A stretch of 64,000 nt of DNA from an uncultured Clostridia bacterium (GCA_947632045.1 CANRNQ010000007.1:1-64000); one strand, 5' to 3'; positions 26,593-35,395 are shown, counted from the first letter of the stretch. Numbers and translations are program-made. Notes: generated from the letters alone by a model not told the origin.

Positions 26593-26737
26593 CGTTTTGG
26601 GGCGGCGACCAGCCCGCGCCTGCGGCGCGGGCAAAAACGCGGCGCGCACGGCGTTTTACTCTGTAAGCGGGGGTCTTGCGCCGCGTTTTTTGAAATTTCC
26701 GCCGGACGGCGGAAATTTCGGTCGCCGCCCCAAAACG
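26593..26737. repeat. Family I palindromic element, copy C (core only)
   Basis: An 18-bp perfect outer stem runs from CGTTTTGGGGCGGCGACC (26593) to GGTCGCCGCCCCAAAACG (ending 26737). The left hairpin is GCCCGCGCC-tgc-GGCGCGGGC, the middle stem AAAACGCGGCGC with GCGCCGCGTTTT, and the right hairpin GAAATTTCCGCC-ggac-GGCGGAAATTTC. The right hairpin sequence matches the left hairpin of copy A and the right hairpin of copy D. It sits between the S1-domain gene and the membrane protein gene. Confidence 0.85.
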
Positions 26738-26760
26738 AAGCCGAAGGCCAAAGCTCAGTC

Positions 26761-26790
26761 AAAAAAACGGCGGATCGCTCCGCCGTTTCG
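26761..26790 (-). terminator. Intrinsic terminator of the yab cluster
   Basis: Stem AAACGGCGGA/TCCGCCGTTT with a four-base loop. On the minus strand it is followed by a run of seven T. It lies 57 bases past the stop of the S1-domain gene. Confidence 0.85.
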
Positions 26791-26846
26791 TTATTCCATA
26801 TAAATCTATATCCAATCCATATCATCGCGCAATTATCGCGCAAATA

Positions 26847-27293
26847 TTATTTCTGAACCTTTCTGCGCCTTGGCGGCTGCTCCCCACGCTTTAACGACGA
26901 TATCTTTTCGTCGCTCGTCTGCTTAAAGCGCGACAGCATATCCTCAAAGCTCATCTCGTTGCGCTTGGGCTGCCACTCAAAGCTGCCCGGCCCCTTTGAG
27001 CCGGAATTTTGCTTGGCCTGAGCGCGCTGCCTCTTCGCTCCTGTGCGCGGCTTCTCCCTTTCCATCGCCTTTTTTATGGACAGGCTTATCTTTCCGTCTT
27101 CTCCTATTGAAAGCACCTTGACCTTCACCTGCTGGCCTATCTCAAGGTGGTCCGCTATCTTCTCAACATAGGTCGGCGCAACCTCCGAGATATGTACCAT
27201 ACCCTTCTTGCCCTCCGGCAATTCAACAAAGGCGCCGAAATTCGTGATACCCGTAACCTTGGCGTCAACTATACTTCCAACTTCAAGCCGCAT
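26847..27293 (-). CDS. S1 RNA-binding domain protein (YabR type)
   Basis: The 148-residue protein has one S1 OB-fold domain at residues 1-75 (GSIVDAKVTGITNFGAFVEL, then GLVHISEV-like GMVHISEVA and KVLSIGEDGKISLSIK) and a basic, Pro/Gln-rich tail of about 70 residues. Proteins of this type (YabR, GSP13) bind RNA or ribosomes, and the exact role is unknown. Position after divIC is the same as yabR in Bacillus. It is last gene of its run, and a strong terminator follows. The ribosome site is GGGGGA, somewhat far (about 10 bases) from the ATG. Confidence 0.9.
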   Translation of the reverse strand: MRLEVGSIVDAKVTGITNFGAFVELPEGKKGMVHISEVAPTYVEKIADHLEIGQQVKVKVLSIGEDGKISLSIKKAMEREKPRTGAKRQRAQAKQNSGSKGPGSFEWQPKRNEMSFEDMLSRFKQTSDEKISSLKRGEQPPRRRKVQK

Positions 27294-27323
27294 ATAGAAA
27301 AAATCCCCCTGTAAAATAACCCG

Positions 27324-27647
27324 TCATTCTCCCGCTATGTTTATGAAAACACGCTCGTCCGGCTCGGCATAGCCAAGTTCGTCCCTGGCTATCTTTTTTA
27401 TGTACTCCTCGTTCTCCTTATCGTCCGATTTATACACGTCCTCAACCTCGCCGTTTTTTACCTCCTGGATAATTATTTTATCCTCAAGCTCCTCAAGCTC
27501 CGACTGCTTTTGGTTGATCTGCACCTGTTGGGAAATAAGCGTGACGCAGGCATAAACGATAAAGAAACCAAAGCAAACGCCTAAGATTATATTACGCCTT
27601 TTTTTCGGCTTTTTTGTGGTTACGACCTCTCTTACCGTGCCCTTCAT
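27324..27647 (-). CDS. divIC: Septum formation initiator DivIC
   Basis: Bitopic cell-division protein that works with FtsL and DivIB at the septum. The 107 residues have a basic cytoplasmic N-terminus, one transmembrane helix (about residues 20-40), an extracytoplasmic coiled coil (QINQKQSELEELEDKI) and the family C-terminus (ARDELGYAEPDERVF). The ATG has GGAGG upstream inside the end of yabQ. The two genes overlap by 56 bases. Confidence 0.93.
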   Translation of the reverse strand: MKGTVREVVTTKKPKKRRNIILGVCFGFFIVYACVTLISQQVQINQKQSELEELEDKIIIQEVKNGEVEDVYKSDDKENEEYIKKIARDELGYAEPDERVFINIAGE

Positions 27648-28167
27648 TTTCGCCTCTCCCCTCCTTTAAATTTACAGTCGAAGAACGCTTTTTATAATTA
27701 TACACCCTATTAGTTTTAACTTGCAAGATATTTTTTAATTTTTCTCTGTAATTTTTATGTAAGGAACAAAATATGACCGTAATTTTGCCCGTTTGTTTGC
27801 AAAAAAACGAAACGACCGCCTTTATAAGGCGTTTGAGCGCCCCATAGGCGCGTGAGGCCGCGCGTATTGCCGCGTCAAAGCAGCGCCCCGTCAGCCTTCC
27901 TACCGTCGCTCGGTACAGCGAAGCCCCCGAGAAAAACGCTATTATCATATACGCCCTTATCATTCCGTAGTTCAGCGCGCTCGCTATCAGAAATATCCAC
28001 AGCGCGCATATGCACATAAATATTATATCCTCCGCGACGACCGCCGCTCTCGAGTTGAGTCCCGCCTTGCGCAAAAAGCGGAACAAATCGTACAGCGCTG
28101 CGCAGGGTATACCCCATGCAAGGCAGATGAGAAAAATCTGCCACTGCGGAAAGCTCGATATCTCCAT
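27592..28167 (-). CDS. yabQ: Spore cortex protein YabQ
   Basis: Sporulation membrane protein needed for cortex formation in Bacillus. It has 191 residues, with hydrophobic segments from residue 8 to about 100 (QWQIFLICLAWGIPCAALYDLFRF is the family-typical opening, ALWIFLIASALNYG) and a basic tail of about 80 residues ending in Lys/Arg. It starts one base after the yabP stop. Its 3' end overlaps divIC, so the basic tail sequence also encodes the divIC ribosome site and first codons. Confidence 0.9.
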   Translation of the reverse strand: MEISSFPQWQIFLICLAWGIPCAALYDLFRFLRKAGLNSRAAVVAEDIIFMCICALWIFLIASALNYGMIRAYMIIAFFSGASLYRATVGRLTGRCFDAAIRAASRAYGALKRLIKAVVSFFCKQTGKITVIFCSLHKNYREKLKNILQVKTNRVYNYKKRSSTVNLKEGRGENEGHGKRGRNHKKAEKKA

Positions 28168-28449
28168 CTATTTAAACAGCCGCTCGAATACTCCGCGTTT
28201 TTTGTCGCTGCCTTCGGTGTAAATCATTGCGCTGATTTTTCCGTCGATCACGACCTCGCCCGTATCGAGGCTCAGCTTGCTTATATGCAAAGACGAGCCC
28301 TTTATGCAAAGTCCGCCGTAATCGGTAAAAAGCATGACCGACTGGGCGTCGAAGCTGCCCATGTCGTTGACCCCTCCGACGCTCAGCAGGCTGCGGTTTT
28401 CAAGGCCGACGGTATGATTTTTCTTGATTGAATTTTTCGGCTCTGCCAT
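28168..28449 (-). CDS. yabP: Sporulation protein YabP
   Basis: The 93-residue partner of YabQ in spore cortex formation, with the family core LENRSLLSVGGVNDMGSFD and the beta-strand-rich half that follows (LCIKGSSLHISKLSLDTGEVVIDG). GGAGTGGTG precedes the ATG. Its presence, with yabQ and spoVB, is the best evidence that the host forms endospores. Confidence 0.93.
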   Translation of the reverse strand: MAEPKNSIKKNHTVGLENRSLLSVGGVNDMGSFDAQSVMLFTDYGGLCIKGSSLHISKLSLDTGEVVIDGKISAMIYTEGSDKKRGVFERLFK

Positions 28450-28506
28450 TCACACCACTCCACAAATAATATAGTAAATGATATGAAGCGGCAAAATAAA
28501 ATATGA

Positions 28507-28746
28507 TCAAAGCAGCTCGTACATATCGGAGGCCTGCTCCTTTTTCGCGTATTCGTTTATTTCCTTCACCCTGATTTTAAACGGCTTGCTCCCGAGGATT
28601 ATTTCTATCTCGTCGCCGAGCTTCACGTCGTATGAGGCTCTCGCCGCCTTGCCGTTTACTATCACTCGCCCCGCGTCGCAGGCCTCGTTTGCAACGGTTC
28701 TTCTTTTTATCACCCTTGAAATTTTCAAATATTTATCAAGGCGCAT
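28507..28746 (-). CDS. rqcP: S4-domain RNA-binding protein RqcP
   Basis: A 79-residue stand-alone S4 domain (MRLDKYLKISRVIKRRTVANEACDAG, then IVNGKAARASYDVKLGDEIEI). RqcP, formerly YabO, binds stalled 50S subunits with RqcH and supports poly-alanine tailing in ribosome-associated quality control. The position between mazG/HU and yabP is the conserved one. GGGAGAG is upstream. rqcH is outside the window. Confidence 0.93.
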   Translation of the reverse strand: MRLDKYLKISRVIKRRTVANEACDAGRVIVNGKAARASYDVKLGDEIEIILGSKPFKIRVKEINEYAKKEQASDMYELL

Positions 28747-28844
28747 ATCGTCACTCTCCCTTTAGGCTTGTTTTCGGATTTTGTTTTGTTATTTTTATTT
28801 TTTTATGATTTTTATTTTTTATGTTCCTCTCGGGCTCGGCGCTT

Positions 28845-28994
28845 GCTTGGGGTCGCGGCGGCCAAAGCTGCCGCAGGCAGCTTTTAGGAAACGCGGCGTT
28901 GAAGATATCTCTTTCTCGCGCAGCCGCCCCCGTCGCCGCGTTTCCGGCAAATTTCCGCCGCAGGTGGAAATTTGCGGCCGCCGCGACCCCAAGC
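28845..28994. repeat. Family I palindromic element, copy D (core only)
   Basis: A 19-bp perfect outer stem GCTTGGGGTCGCGGCGGCC/GGCCGCCGCGACCCCAAGC. The left hairpin is AAAGCTGCC-gca-GGCAGCTTT, the middle stem GGAAACGCGGCG with CGCCGCGTTTCC, and the right hairpin GGCAAATTTCCGCC-gca-GGtGGAAATTTGC with one G:T. Relative to the other copies the outer stem reads GGCGGCC instead of GGCGACC, with the matching change on the other strand. It lies between HU and rqcP. Confidence 0.85.
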
Positions 28995-29004
28995 TTCCCC
29001 AAAC

Positions 29005-29042
29005 AAAAATGCCTGCCAAAATAATTCGGCAGACATTTTTTA
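29005..29042 (-). terminator. Intrinsic terminator after the HU gene
   Basis: On the minus strand AATGTCTGCC-gaattatttt-GGCAGGCATT followed by TTTGTTT, 13 bases past the HU stop. It may partly separate HU from rqcP and the downstream genes, with element D between. Confidence 0.75.
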
Positions 29043-29054
29043 TTCACCAATGAA

Positions 29055-29330
29055 TTATTTGTTTACGGACTCTTTAAATGCGTTGCCCGGTTTAAATGCC
29101 GGAACCTTTGAAGCCGGAATCTCTATCTGCTGCTTCGTTCTCGGGTCGATACCCGTTCTTGCGTTTCTCTGACGCTGCTCAAATGTGCCAAAACCAACAA
29201 ATTGTACCTTCTCGCCCTTGGAAACTGATTCAACGATAGTGTCGAGCATTGCTGCTACGGCCTTCTCAGCGTCCTTCTTCGCGAGTCCGCTCTTTTCAGC
29301 TACCGCCGAAATCAATTCTGTCTTGTTCAT
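29055..29330 (-). CDS. hup: HU-family DNA-binding protein
   Basis: Histone-like dimeric nucleoid protein of 91 residues. It shows the HU fold: N-terminal helices (MNKTELISAVAEKSGLAKKDAEKAV), VQFVGFGTFEQRQRNARTGIDPRTKQQIEIPASKVPAFKPG with the conserved Pro of the DNA-intercalating arm. AGGAGG is a perfect ribosome site. It is 23 bases after mazG. HU between mazG and rqcP is usual in Clostridia although not in Bacillus. Confidence 0.97.
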   Translation of the reverse strand: MNKTELISAVAEKSGLAKKDAEKAVAAMLDTIVESVSKGEKVQFVGFGTFEQRQRNARTGIDPRTKQQIEIPASKVPAFKPGNAFKESVNK

Positions 29331-29353
29331 TTTAATATCCTCCTGATTTCACA

Positions 29354-30163
29354 TTAATGTATTTCCTTAGCCTGATCCCAGAGAGAATCAAGCGTATTAA
29401 GGTCAGCGTTTTTCATATCAATGCCCTTATCGCGGGCGGATATCTCGACCTTTTCAAAACGGTCTATGAATTTTTCACAGCTGTCGTAAAGCGCCTTTTC
29501 CGGATCCTCGTCTATAAAGCGCGACACGTTCACAGCCGAAAACAGCACGTCGCCGAGCTCCTCGCGGCAGTTTTCCCTGTCGCCGTTTTTTATAGCCGAT
29601 TTAAGCTCCGCTATCTCCTCGTCAAGCTTTGTGAGAGCGCCGTCAACGTCGTCCCAATCAAAGCCGACCTTTGCGGCCTTTTGCTGGAGCTTCCTGCTGC
29701 GCATGAGCGACGGCAGCGCACGGCTTACGCTTTGCATAGCCTGTGTCTGCGTTTTCTGCGACTTTGTCTTCATCTTGATGCTGTCCCAGTTTTTAAGCAC
29801 CTGCTCGGTATTGTCTGCGACAACGTCGGAGAAAACATGGGGGTGACGGATAATCAGCTTCTTGCAGATGCCGTCGGCTACGTCGTTAATGTCAAAGCTG
29901 CCGACCTCCTCCTCCATCACCGCGTGGAAAACGACCTGAAGCATAACGTCGCCGAGCTCTTCCTTCAAAAGCTCCGCGTCCTCAGTGTCGATCGCCTCTA
30001 CCGCCTCATAGGTTTCCTCAATAAAGTTCTGCCTTATTGATTTATGGTTCTGTTCCCTGTCCCACGGGCAGCCGCCCTCGCCTCTGAGGAGCTTTACTAT
30101 CTTAACGAGGTCGTCAAAGGCGTAACGATCCTTCTGCTCAAAATTCATTTGATTGATACACAT
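29354..30163 (-). CDS. mazG: Nucleoside triphosphate pyrophosphohydrolase MazG
   Basis: House-cleaning enzyme hydrolysing NTPs to NMP and PPi. The 269 residues contain two MazG domains. The first (residues 15-120) has the metal motif EETYEAVEAID and EELGDVMLQVVFHA. The second (about 165-265) has EIAELKSAIKNGD and EELGDVLFSAVNVSRF. The ATG at 30163 has only a weak ribosome site, and the internal ATG at 30148 is an alternative start. The Bacillus homologue YabN carries an extra N-terminal methylase domain that is absent here. Confidence 0.95.
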   Translation of the reverse strand: MCINQMNFEQKDRYAFDDLVKIVKLLRGEGGCPWDREQNHKSIRQNFIEETYEAVEAIDTEDAELLKEELGDVMLQVVFHAVMEEEVGSFDINDVADGICKKLIIRHPHVFSDVVADNTEQVLKNWDSIKMKTKSQKTQTQAMQSVSRALPSLMRSRKLQQKAAKVGFDWDDVDGALTKLDEEIAELKSAIKNGDRENCREELGDVLFSAVNVSRFIDEDPEKALYDSCEKFIDRFEKVEISARDKGIDMKNADLNTLDSLWDQAKEIH

Positions 30164-30190
30164 CCGTTCAGAAACCTGCTCTTAAAAGAT

Positions 30191-31966
30191 TTAATCATTT
30201 TTATTATATCTCATTAGGTGCAGCTTTTCAAGTAGTTTTGCAATCTTTTCGCCTTTTGGCACCATTTTTAGTTCCTTTTCGCTAATAACCCTCAATAAAA
30301 CAAGCGCCAAAAGGTAGATTATTACCGTAAAAATAACAACAAGTATTATTGCAATTTTAGAAGTTATAAATGTTGAGATACCATTATAGAGCATCCACGC
30401 AAGGAAGACGCAGACCGCCGCTCCAACCAGAGGCTTTATGAGCACCTGCACAAAATCGGGTACGGTTTTTGTTTCTCTGCAAAGAAAATAAAGCCCTACC
30501 ACTGTCACAAACAGATAGGCTACAAGCGAGCCGACCGCCGCGCCCTGAATGTTTATCGTCGGTATGCCCACGAGGGTATAGTTGAGCAATATTTTCATCA
30601 CCATAGCTATACTCATAAGCTTCAGCGGCAAGTCGACCCTGCCGACCGCCTGGAGCATACTGCAAATCGGGGTGCTTGTCGCTATGAAGATAACGGAGAT
30701 TCCGAGTATCTGGAGTATTTTAGAGGCTATCTCCACCTCGTTTACGCGGCTTCCGTACAGCAGATTCAGCAGCGGCCACGAAAGGCTCGACAGAGCAAGC
30801 CCTGCCGGCAGCGCAAACGAAAGCGTGAGCTTCAGCACCATTTCTATGTTTTCCTTAATTTCCTTTTTTACTCCTCCTGTCCACGCCGCCGTCAAATTTG
30901 GCAGGGCGCTCGTGCCGAAGGCCTGAGTCACGGCGGTCACGAGCATCATGAGCGTGAGCGCGTAGCCGTAGCAGCCGTTCAAATGCGTTTGCAGGGCTCC
31001 GCTGTCAAATATCGACTGCTCGACCGTCGGATAAAGGCTGCGCATGAGCGGCTCGTTTTCGTTGACAAGATCGACTATCCTTCTCTGTATGAGAGAGGTA
31101 TCTATGAGGCTCGAGATACTGAGCACGAGGGAATTTAAGCCTATGGGCACCGCCGTTTTGACGAGCTCTATTGATATCTCCTTGCCCGACCTTGCTGTTT
31201 CCGAGTAGTAAAGCTGGCGGCGCGTTATATCGCAGCCCTTTACCTTATATCTTAAAAACAAAAACACGAAGCCGAGCAGCGCTCCCGCGACTATTCCGAG
31301 CAGCGCCGCGCAGACTGTATATACCATTATCGCGCTTTGCGCCGCCGTCATATCGGCATACGGCGTGCCGAACACCGTGCCCGAGGACTCAAACTCGCTT
31401 GTGCATATAGCGGATATTATCGCCGCCGCAGACAAGCCGAGCACCAGCTTGCCCGCCGCCTCCATCACCTCTGAGATAGCGGTAGGCACCATGTTGCGCA
31501 TACCCTCGAAATAGCCCCTGTATATCGACATGAGGCAGCCGAAGAGTATGGTCGGCGCAAGGCAGCGTATGGCGTATTTTGCCTCGTTGCAGTTTACATA
31601 ATCGGCGTATGTTTCGCTGAATATAATCATCAGCGAACAGCATATTATTCCTGTAAATATGAAAAGCGGGATTGAAATTTTGTGAAGCTTCTTTACGTCC
31701 CTAAAGCGGTTTTCCGCTATATCCTTTGAAACTAACCTTGATATGGCAATAGGAAAGCCGGCGGTAGCCAGCATAAAGAGCGGATCGTAGAAATTGTACG
31801 CTATGGTGAACATTCCATAGCCCACGCCGTTGAGGAACTGTCCGAGCAGTATCTTGTATATCATTCCGATCACCTTTACGATGACCATACTCATGGACAT
31901 AACCATTGCGCCCTTGATAAAGCTCTGGTTCCTGCTTCCGCCTCTTTGCAATGTCTGTCGCTCCAA
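30191..31966 (-). CDS. spoVB: SpoVB-type polysaccharide flippase
   Basis: Membrane transporter of the MOP superfamily, 591 residues with about 14 hydrophobic segments. Its closest match by order is YabM, with SpoVB as the related spore-cortex lipid II flippase. The open reading frame starts at a TTG (31966) with a very good AGGAGAGGTG ribosome site 4 bases upstream, and the first ATG is much further in. The family opening GGSRNQSFIKGAMVMSMSMVIVKVIGMIYKI is clear. It is the first gene of the yab cluster. Flipping lipid-linked wall precursors is the likely job; the precise substrate is uncertain. Confidence 0.88.
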   Translation of the reverse strand: MERQTLQRGGSRNQSFIKGAMVMSMSMVIVKVIGMIYKILLGQFLNGVGYGMFTIAYNFYDPLFMLATAGFPIAISRLVSKDIAENRFRDVKKLHKISIPLFIFTGIICCSLMIIFSETYADYVNCNEAKYAIRCLAPTILFGCLMSIYRGYFEGMRNMVPTAISEVMEAAGKLVLGLSAAAIISAICTSEFESSGTVFGTPYADMTAAQSAIMVYTVCAALLGIVAGALLGFVFLFLRYKVKGCDITRRQLYYSETARSGKEISIELVKTAVPIGLNSLVLSISSLIDTSLIQRRIVDLVNENEPLMRSLYPTVEQSIFDSGALQTHLNGCYGYALTLMMLVTAVTQAFGTSALPNLTAAWTGGVKKEIKENIEMVLKLTLSFALPAGLALSSLSWPLLNLLYGSRVNEVEIASKILQILGISVIFIATSTPICSMLQAVGRVDLPLKLMSIAMVMKILLNYTLVGIPTINIQGAAVGSLVAYLFVTVVGLYFLCRETKTVPDFVQVLIKPLVGAAVCVFLAWMLYNGISTFITSKIAIILVVIFTVIIYLLALVLLRVISEKELKMVPKGEKIAKLLEKLHLMRYNKND

Positions 31967-32043
31967 TATTCACCTCTCCTTTATTTCGTGAAACGGGTGT
32001 TCACGCGCATAGACTGTGCGCGGCTTTTGTGCGTCGTCGCTTC

Positions 32044-32275
32044 GGGCTGCCGCGGTGTGCGCCGAAGGCTTTTTGGGGGGCGGCAGGGATTCGGGCGGCG
32101 ACCGGCCCGCGCCGAGGCGCGGGCGGAAAAACGCGGCGCGGCTGAGCTGAGCGCTCTATAAAGCTGCCCCGAGCGCCGCGTTTTTTGCTTCCCCGCGCCC
32201 CTGCGGGCGCGGGGAAGCGGTCGCCGCCCGATATTATCCTTACGCACAAGGTAAAAAAACCGCGTGCGGCAGCCC
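32044..32275. repeat. Family I palindromic element, copy E
   Basis: Terminal repeats GGGCTGCCGC (32044-32053) and GCGGCAGCCC (32266-32275) enclose a core at 32091-32231. The outer stem is TCGGGCGGCGACC/GGTCGCCGCCCGA, the left hairpin GGCCCGCGCC-gag-GGCGCGGGC, the middle stem AAAAACGCGGCGC/GCGCCGCGTTTTT, and the right hairpin GCTTCCCCGCGCCC-ctgc-GGGCGCGGGGAAGC. Between the ends and the core, TGTGCG and CGCACA can also pair. It lies between spoVB and the zinc-ribbon gene. Confidence 0.85.
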
Positions 32276-32339
32276 TCGCCTCCGACTTAAACTCCCGTAT
32301 AAAAATCAATATCGCCCGTTACTTATGAATCCATCAGAC

Positions 32340-32819
32340 TTAAATCGTCGTCGCGGCTGCGTCCTCGGCTGCCTCCTTGACCGTCCTCTCTACATCGCGG
32401 CAAACCGTATCGTCAGAATCGGCACAGGCCTCGCCGCCGTCCTCCTCGGTCGGGTCCTCGCTGTAAAGCCTTGCGCCGCAATTGCCGCAATACTTCAAAT
32501 CCGCGCTGACAAGCTCGCCGCAGGATTTGCAGCTGACCTTGTTTTTCTGAGCGTTTATAAGCTCGCGCGTGGACTCAAGATTGTCGTTAAGCTCTCTGAG
32601 CTCCTCTATCCTTCTGTCGAGAGCCTCCTTATCCATCTCGCCGGAAAGATAGCTTTTATATACAAACTCCCCGAGCGACTGATACTTCTTGCCGATCTCG
32701 CTCTGAAGTCCGGCCTCGGCGTATTTGAGCTTTGAAACGTCTATGACCTTTTCCGCTTTTTTTCCGACAGCGCTCACGGCTGTTTTTGCGTTAATAAGAA
32801 AATCGTCAAATATACTCAT
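32340..32819 (-). CDS. Zinc-ribbon protein of unknown function
   Basis: 159 residues, not a named family to me. Residues 1-45 are a short amphipathic region, then a long alpha-helical, coiled-coil-like stretch (about 45-95), then a C-terminal zinc ribbon CKSCGELVSADLKYCGNCG (about 96-116) and an acidic tail (EDPTEEDGG). Proteins like this, with a helical rod and a terminal zinc ribbon, are common as single genes in Ruminococcaceae. It has its own promoter 60 bases upstream and is isolated by element E from spoVB. Confidence 0.8.
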   Translation of the reverse strand: MSIFDDFLINAKTAVSAVGKKAEKVIDVSKLKYAEAGLQSEIGKKYQSLGEFVYKSYLSGEMDKEALDRRIEELRELNDNLESTRELINAQKNKVSCKSCGELVSADLKYCGNCGARLYSEDPTEEDGGEACADSDDTVCRDVERTVKEAAEDAAATTI

Positions 32820-32878
32820 TTAAAGCATCTCCTTTTCGTTTTGGCGGCGCGAATATACTCTGCCCCGCCGGTCTTATA

Positions 32879-32907
32879 ATTATATCATTCGTGTATTTAT
32901 GTTTCAA
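32879..32907 (-). promoter_or_regulatory. Predicted sigma-A promoter for the zinc-ribbon gene
   Basis: On the minus strand TTGAAA (32907-32902), 17 bases, TATAAT (32884-32879). Confidence 0.8.
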
Positions 32908-32961
32908 TAAATATATTGTTAATATTTTAAGCGCCCTTAAAGTGTGCACAATTCGGCGGAT

Positions 32962-33915
32962 TTAATAGCGATAGCTGCCGCCTCCCACAAACTCCGTAAG
33001 CAGCGAGTCGTCGTCGAGCAGAGAGCCGTCGATTACTTCGACCTCCGCCATAAGCGCCCGAAGCTCCGCCGCCGTATCGTAAAAGCGGCTGTCAGGGCTT
33101 ATATCCTTCAAAAGCTCAATAGCCCTCGCGCCTATAATGCAGGGCTCGCACATATGAAAGGAGTCTATGATTATATCGTTCCCTGCGGCAAAGGGCTTTA
33201 TATTCCTTTCCTCGCCCCTGACGACGCTCTCCCAAAGCTCAAGGCATTGCACGGCGTTTACCGAGCGGTAGCTCGTATCTCTGACAAGCCGTCTGAACAT
33301 TCTCATCGTCCTGCCGTTTAAGCTCTTGCCGCCTATTTTCAAGCCTCCGGCTGCGTCGAGAAAAATTTTTGTGACGCTGCCGCCTATGCCCGCAGTCAAT
33401 GCGGGGTTTATGGCGTGGAGCCCCTCGATTATTATATATCCGCTTTTTGGCAGTACAACTCGCCGCCTGTCCTTACGCGGCCTTCTCAGGGTAAAGTCAT
33501 ACCTCGGCATAAGACATTCTCCGGCGGTGAGCAATATATTCATACAGCGCCTAAGCTCCTCAAGGTCGAGCGCCGCTATGCCCTCAAAGTCGCGCCTGCC
33601 GTCGTCGGCAAGAGGAGTTTCGTCGGCGGGCAGGAAGAAATCGTCGAGCGAAATTTTGAGCGCGCCCTTGCCCATATCGCCGAGTATCCGCATCAGCATC
33701 ATAGAGGTTGTGGTCTTTCCGGCCGAGGAGGGGCCCGAAAGCATTATCACTCCGCCGTCCGGCGAGCGTTTTAAAACGCTGTCAACAGCGCTTTTCACCC
33801 TCTCGGCAAAGGCGCTGTCACATTCGAGCAAAAAGCCCGCGGGATTTGCCCTCGCCCTCGAGTTTATTTCTTCAACAGAATAATATTTATTTCCGTTTAA
33901 ATCCGCATTCATCAT
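32962..33915 (-). CDS. Uridine kinase-like nucleoside kinase
   Basis: The 317-residue P-loop kinase has Walker A GPSSAGKTTT at about residue 61, SLDDFFLP and GRRDFEGIAALDLEEL as in uridine kinases, and GYIIIEGLHAINPAL for the Walker B region. Clostridial proteins of this type are longer than Udk (about 210 residues) and often follow a threonyl-tRNA-synthetase-like N-terminus. Here about 55 N-terminal residues precede the kinase domain. The substrate is presumably a pyrimidine nucleoside. The start overlaps hemZ by 29 bases, so translation is likely coupled. Confidence 0.85.
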   Translation of the reverse strand: MMNADLNGNKYYSVEEINSRARANPAGFLLECDSAFAERVKSAVDSVLKRSPDGGVIMLSGPSSAGKTTTSMMLMRILGDMGKGALKISLDDFFLPADETPLADDGRRDFEGIAALDLEELRRCMNILLTAGECLMPRYDFTLRRPRKDRRRVVLPKSGYIIIEGLHAINPALTAGIGGSVTKIFLDAAGGLKIGGKSLNGRTMRMFRRLVRDTSYRSVNAVQCLELWESVVRGEERNIKPFAAGNDIIIDSFHMCEPCIIGARAIELLKDISPDSRFYDTAAELRALMAEVEVIDGSLLDDDSLLTEFVGGGSYRY

Positions 33916-35371
33916 AAAACGCCCTTAACCTGTCTTTTCTCCTGATTATTTCATCAAAGCCCTTTAAATATTCATACGAATATTTGTAGTTAAATATGCG
34001 CTCTATGTACGGCCCGTTTGGCTCCTTGAGCTTTGTCGTCGCCCCCGCTCCGCAGCCGAGCACCGAATGAGTTTCGTCCATAATGAACACGTTATACAGC
34101 CCCTCGCTGCCCTTTTTTGACCAGCCGACATTTTCAAGGTTGCCGACCATTCTGCTCTGCCTGTAAAGGTAGTAGGGCTCGTAACCGTTTTGGGGCAATA
34201 GCCTTGAGCAGCAGCTGTGCATACCCTCGGCCGCCTCTATGTCGCGGCGGAGAAGCTCCGCGCCGCGATAGGTAAGCTCAGACGAGCGCTTCATCGAGAG
34301 CGTATGGACGGTTATGCTTTTGGGCTTTAGCGCGGCTATACTGTCAAGCGTGCTTTTAAAGCTTTCTAAGCTCTCGCCCGGCAGTCCGGCTATGAGGTCG
34401 GTATTTATATGCTCAAAGCCGCATTTTACCGCCGTTTCATACGCTTCAAAAAACTCCCTTGCGCTGTGCCGCCTGCCTATTTTTTTAAGTATTTCGTCGT
34501 TCAGGGTCTGCGGGTTTATGCTTATCCTGTCGGCTCCACATTCCTTTATCGCTTTGAGCCTTTCCTCCGTGACCGTGTCAGGTCTGCCCGCTTCAACTGT
34601 ATATTCGCGGCAGGCGCTCATATCAAAGCTGCGGCTGAGCGTATTCATTACGGCTCTGAGCTGCTCCGGGCCGAGGGTCGTCGGCGTTCCGCCGCCTATG
34701 TAAACGCTTTGCAGCCTAAGCGACAGCTCTTTTGCTATTTTCCCCGTTATCTCTATCTCTCTGCACAGCAGCTCTACATAAGGCTCTATGAGCTTAAAGC
34801 TCTTTTCGACCGACTGAGAAACGAAGGAGCAATAGCTGCACCTTGAGGGGCAAAACGGTATTGAAATGTAAAGGCTGAACGAGTCGGGGGTAGAGGTTTT
34901 GAGTATCTCCCTTTCGTTGCGCTCAGTAAGTGCTGAGAGGCTTATCTTTTCATCGGACACGAGCAGCTTATTTTTAAAATACTCCCTCGCCCCGCTCTCG
35001 CCGAGCTCCTCTGCGAGGCGGCGAAAGAGCTTTATTGGGCGCACGCCCGTGAGTATTCCCCACGGCGGGGTTATGCCCGTATAGGCTCTTAAAATATCGA
35101 AGAGAATTATCGCGAGCGCCCTCTCCTGCTCGTCGTCGGGGCTGTTTATGTCGAGCTTCCTTTCGTTTTCGTAACGCTCGCCGTTTATTTTAAGCGAGCA
35201 ATAAAGCCTTATCTTATCGTCCGCGCTTTCCCTGCCTGTGATTATATGCGCGCCGTTTAATTCATCGTCCACTCTCGCCTTTATTATCTCTATTTTCTCG
35301 TTAGGGAAAAAGACCCTCGTCAGATTTTCTATTTCATAGTGAAAGCTGTGGTTTTCTATAAAGACCTTCAT
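33887..35371 (-). CDS. hemZ: HemZ-type coproporphyrinogen dehydrogenase (radical SAM)
   Basis: Radical SAM protein of 494 residues. About 160 N-terminal residues precede the iron-sulfur motif CPSRCSYCSF (CxxxCxxC), then VYIGGGTPTTL and the HemN-like C-terminal domain. HemZ homologues were named for an oxygen-independent coproporphyrinogen III oxidase role in Bacillus, but many family members act otherwise (heme chaperone HemW-like), so the activity is uncertain. No other haem gene is nearby. The neighbours are the MBL hydrolase and dtd, the usual clostridial arrangement. Confidence 0.88.
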   Translation of the reverse strand: MKVFIENHSFHYEIENLTRVFFPNEKIEIIKARVDDELNGAHIITGRESADDKIRLYCSLKINGERYENERKLDINSPDDEQERALAIILFDILRAYTGITPPWGILTGVRPIKLFRRLAEELGESGAREYFKNKLLVSDEKISLSALTERNEREILKTSTPDSFSLYISIPFCPSRCSYCSFVSQSVEKSFKLIEPYVELLCREIEITGKIAKELSLRLQSVYIGGGTPTTLGPEQLRAVMNTLSRSFDMSACREYTVEAGRPDTVTEERLKAIKECGADRISINPQTLNDEILKKIGRRHSAREFFEAYETAVKCGFEHINTDLIAGLPGESLESFKSTLDSIAALKPKSITVHTLSMKRSSELTYRGAELLRRDIEAAEGMHSCCSRLLPQNGYEPYYLYRQSRMVGNLENVGWSKKGSEGLYNVFIMDETHSVLGCGAGATTKLKEPNGPYIERIFNYKYSYEYLKGFDEIIRRKDRLRAFYDECGFKRK

Positions 35372-35395
35372 TATCCATTCACCAGCGCACGGCTT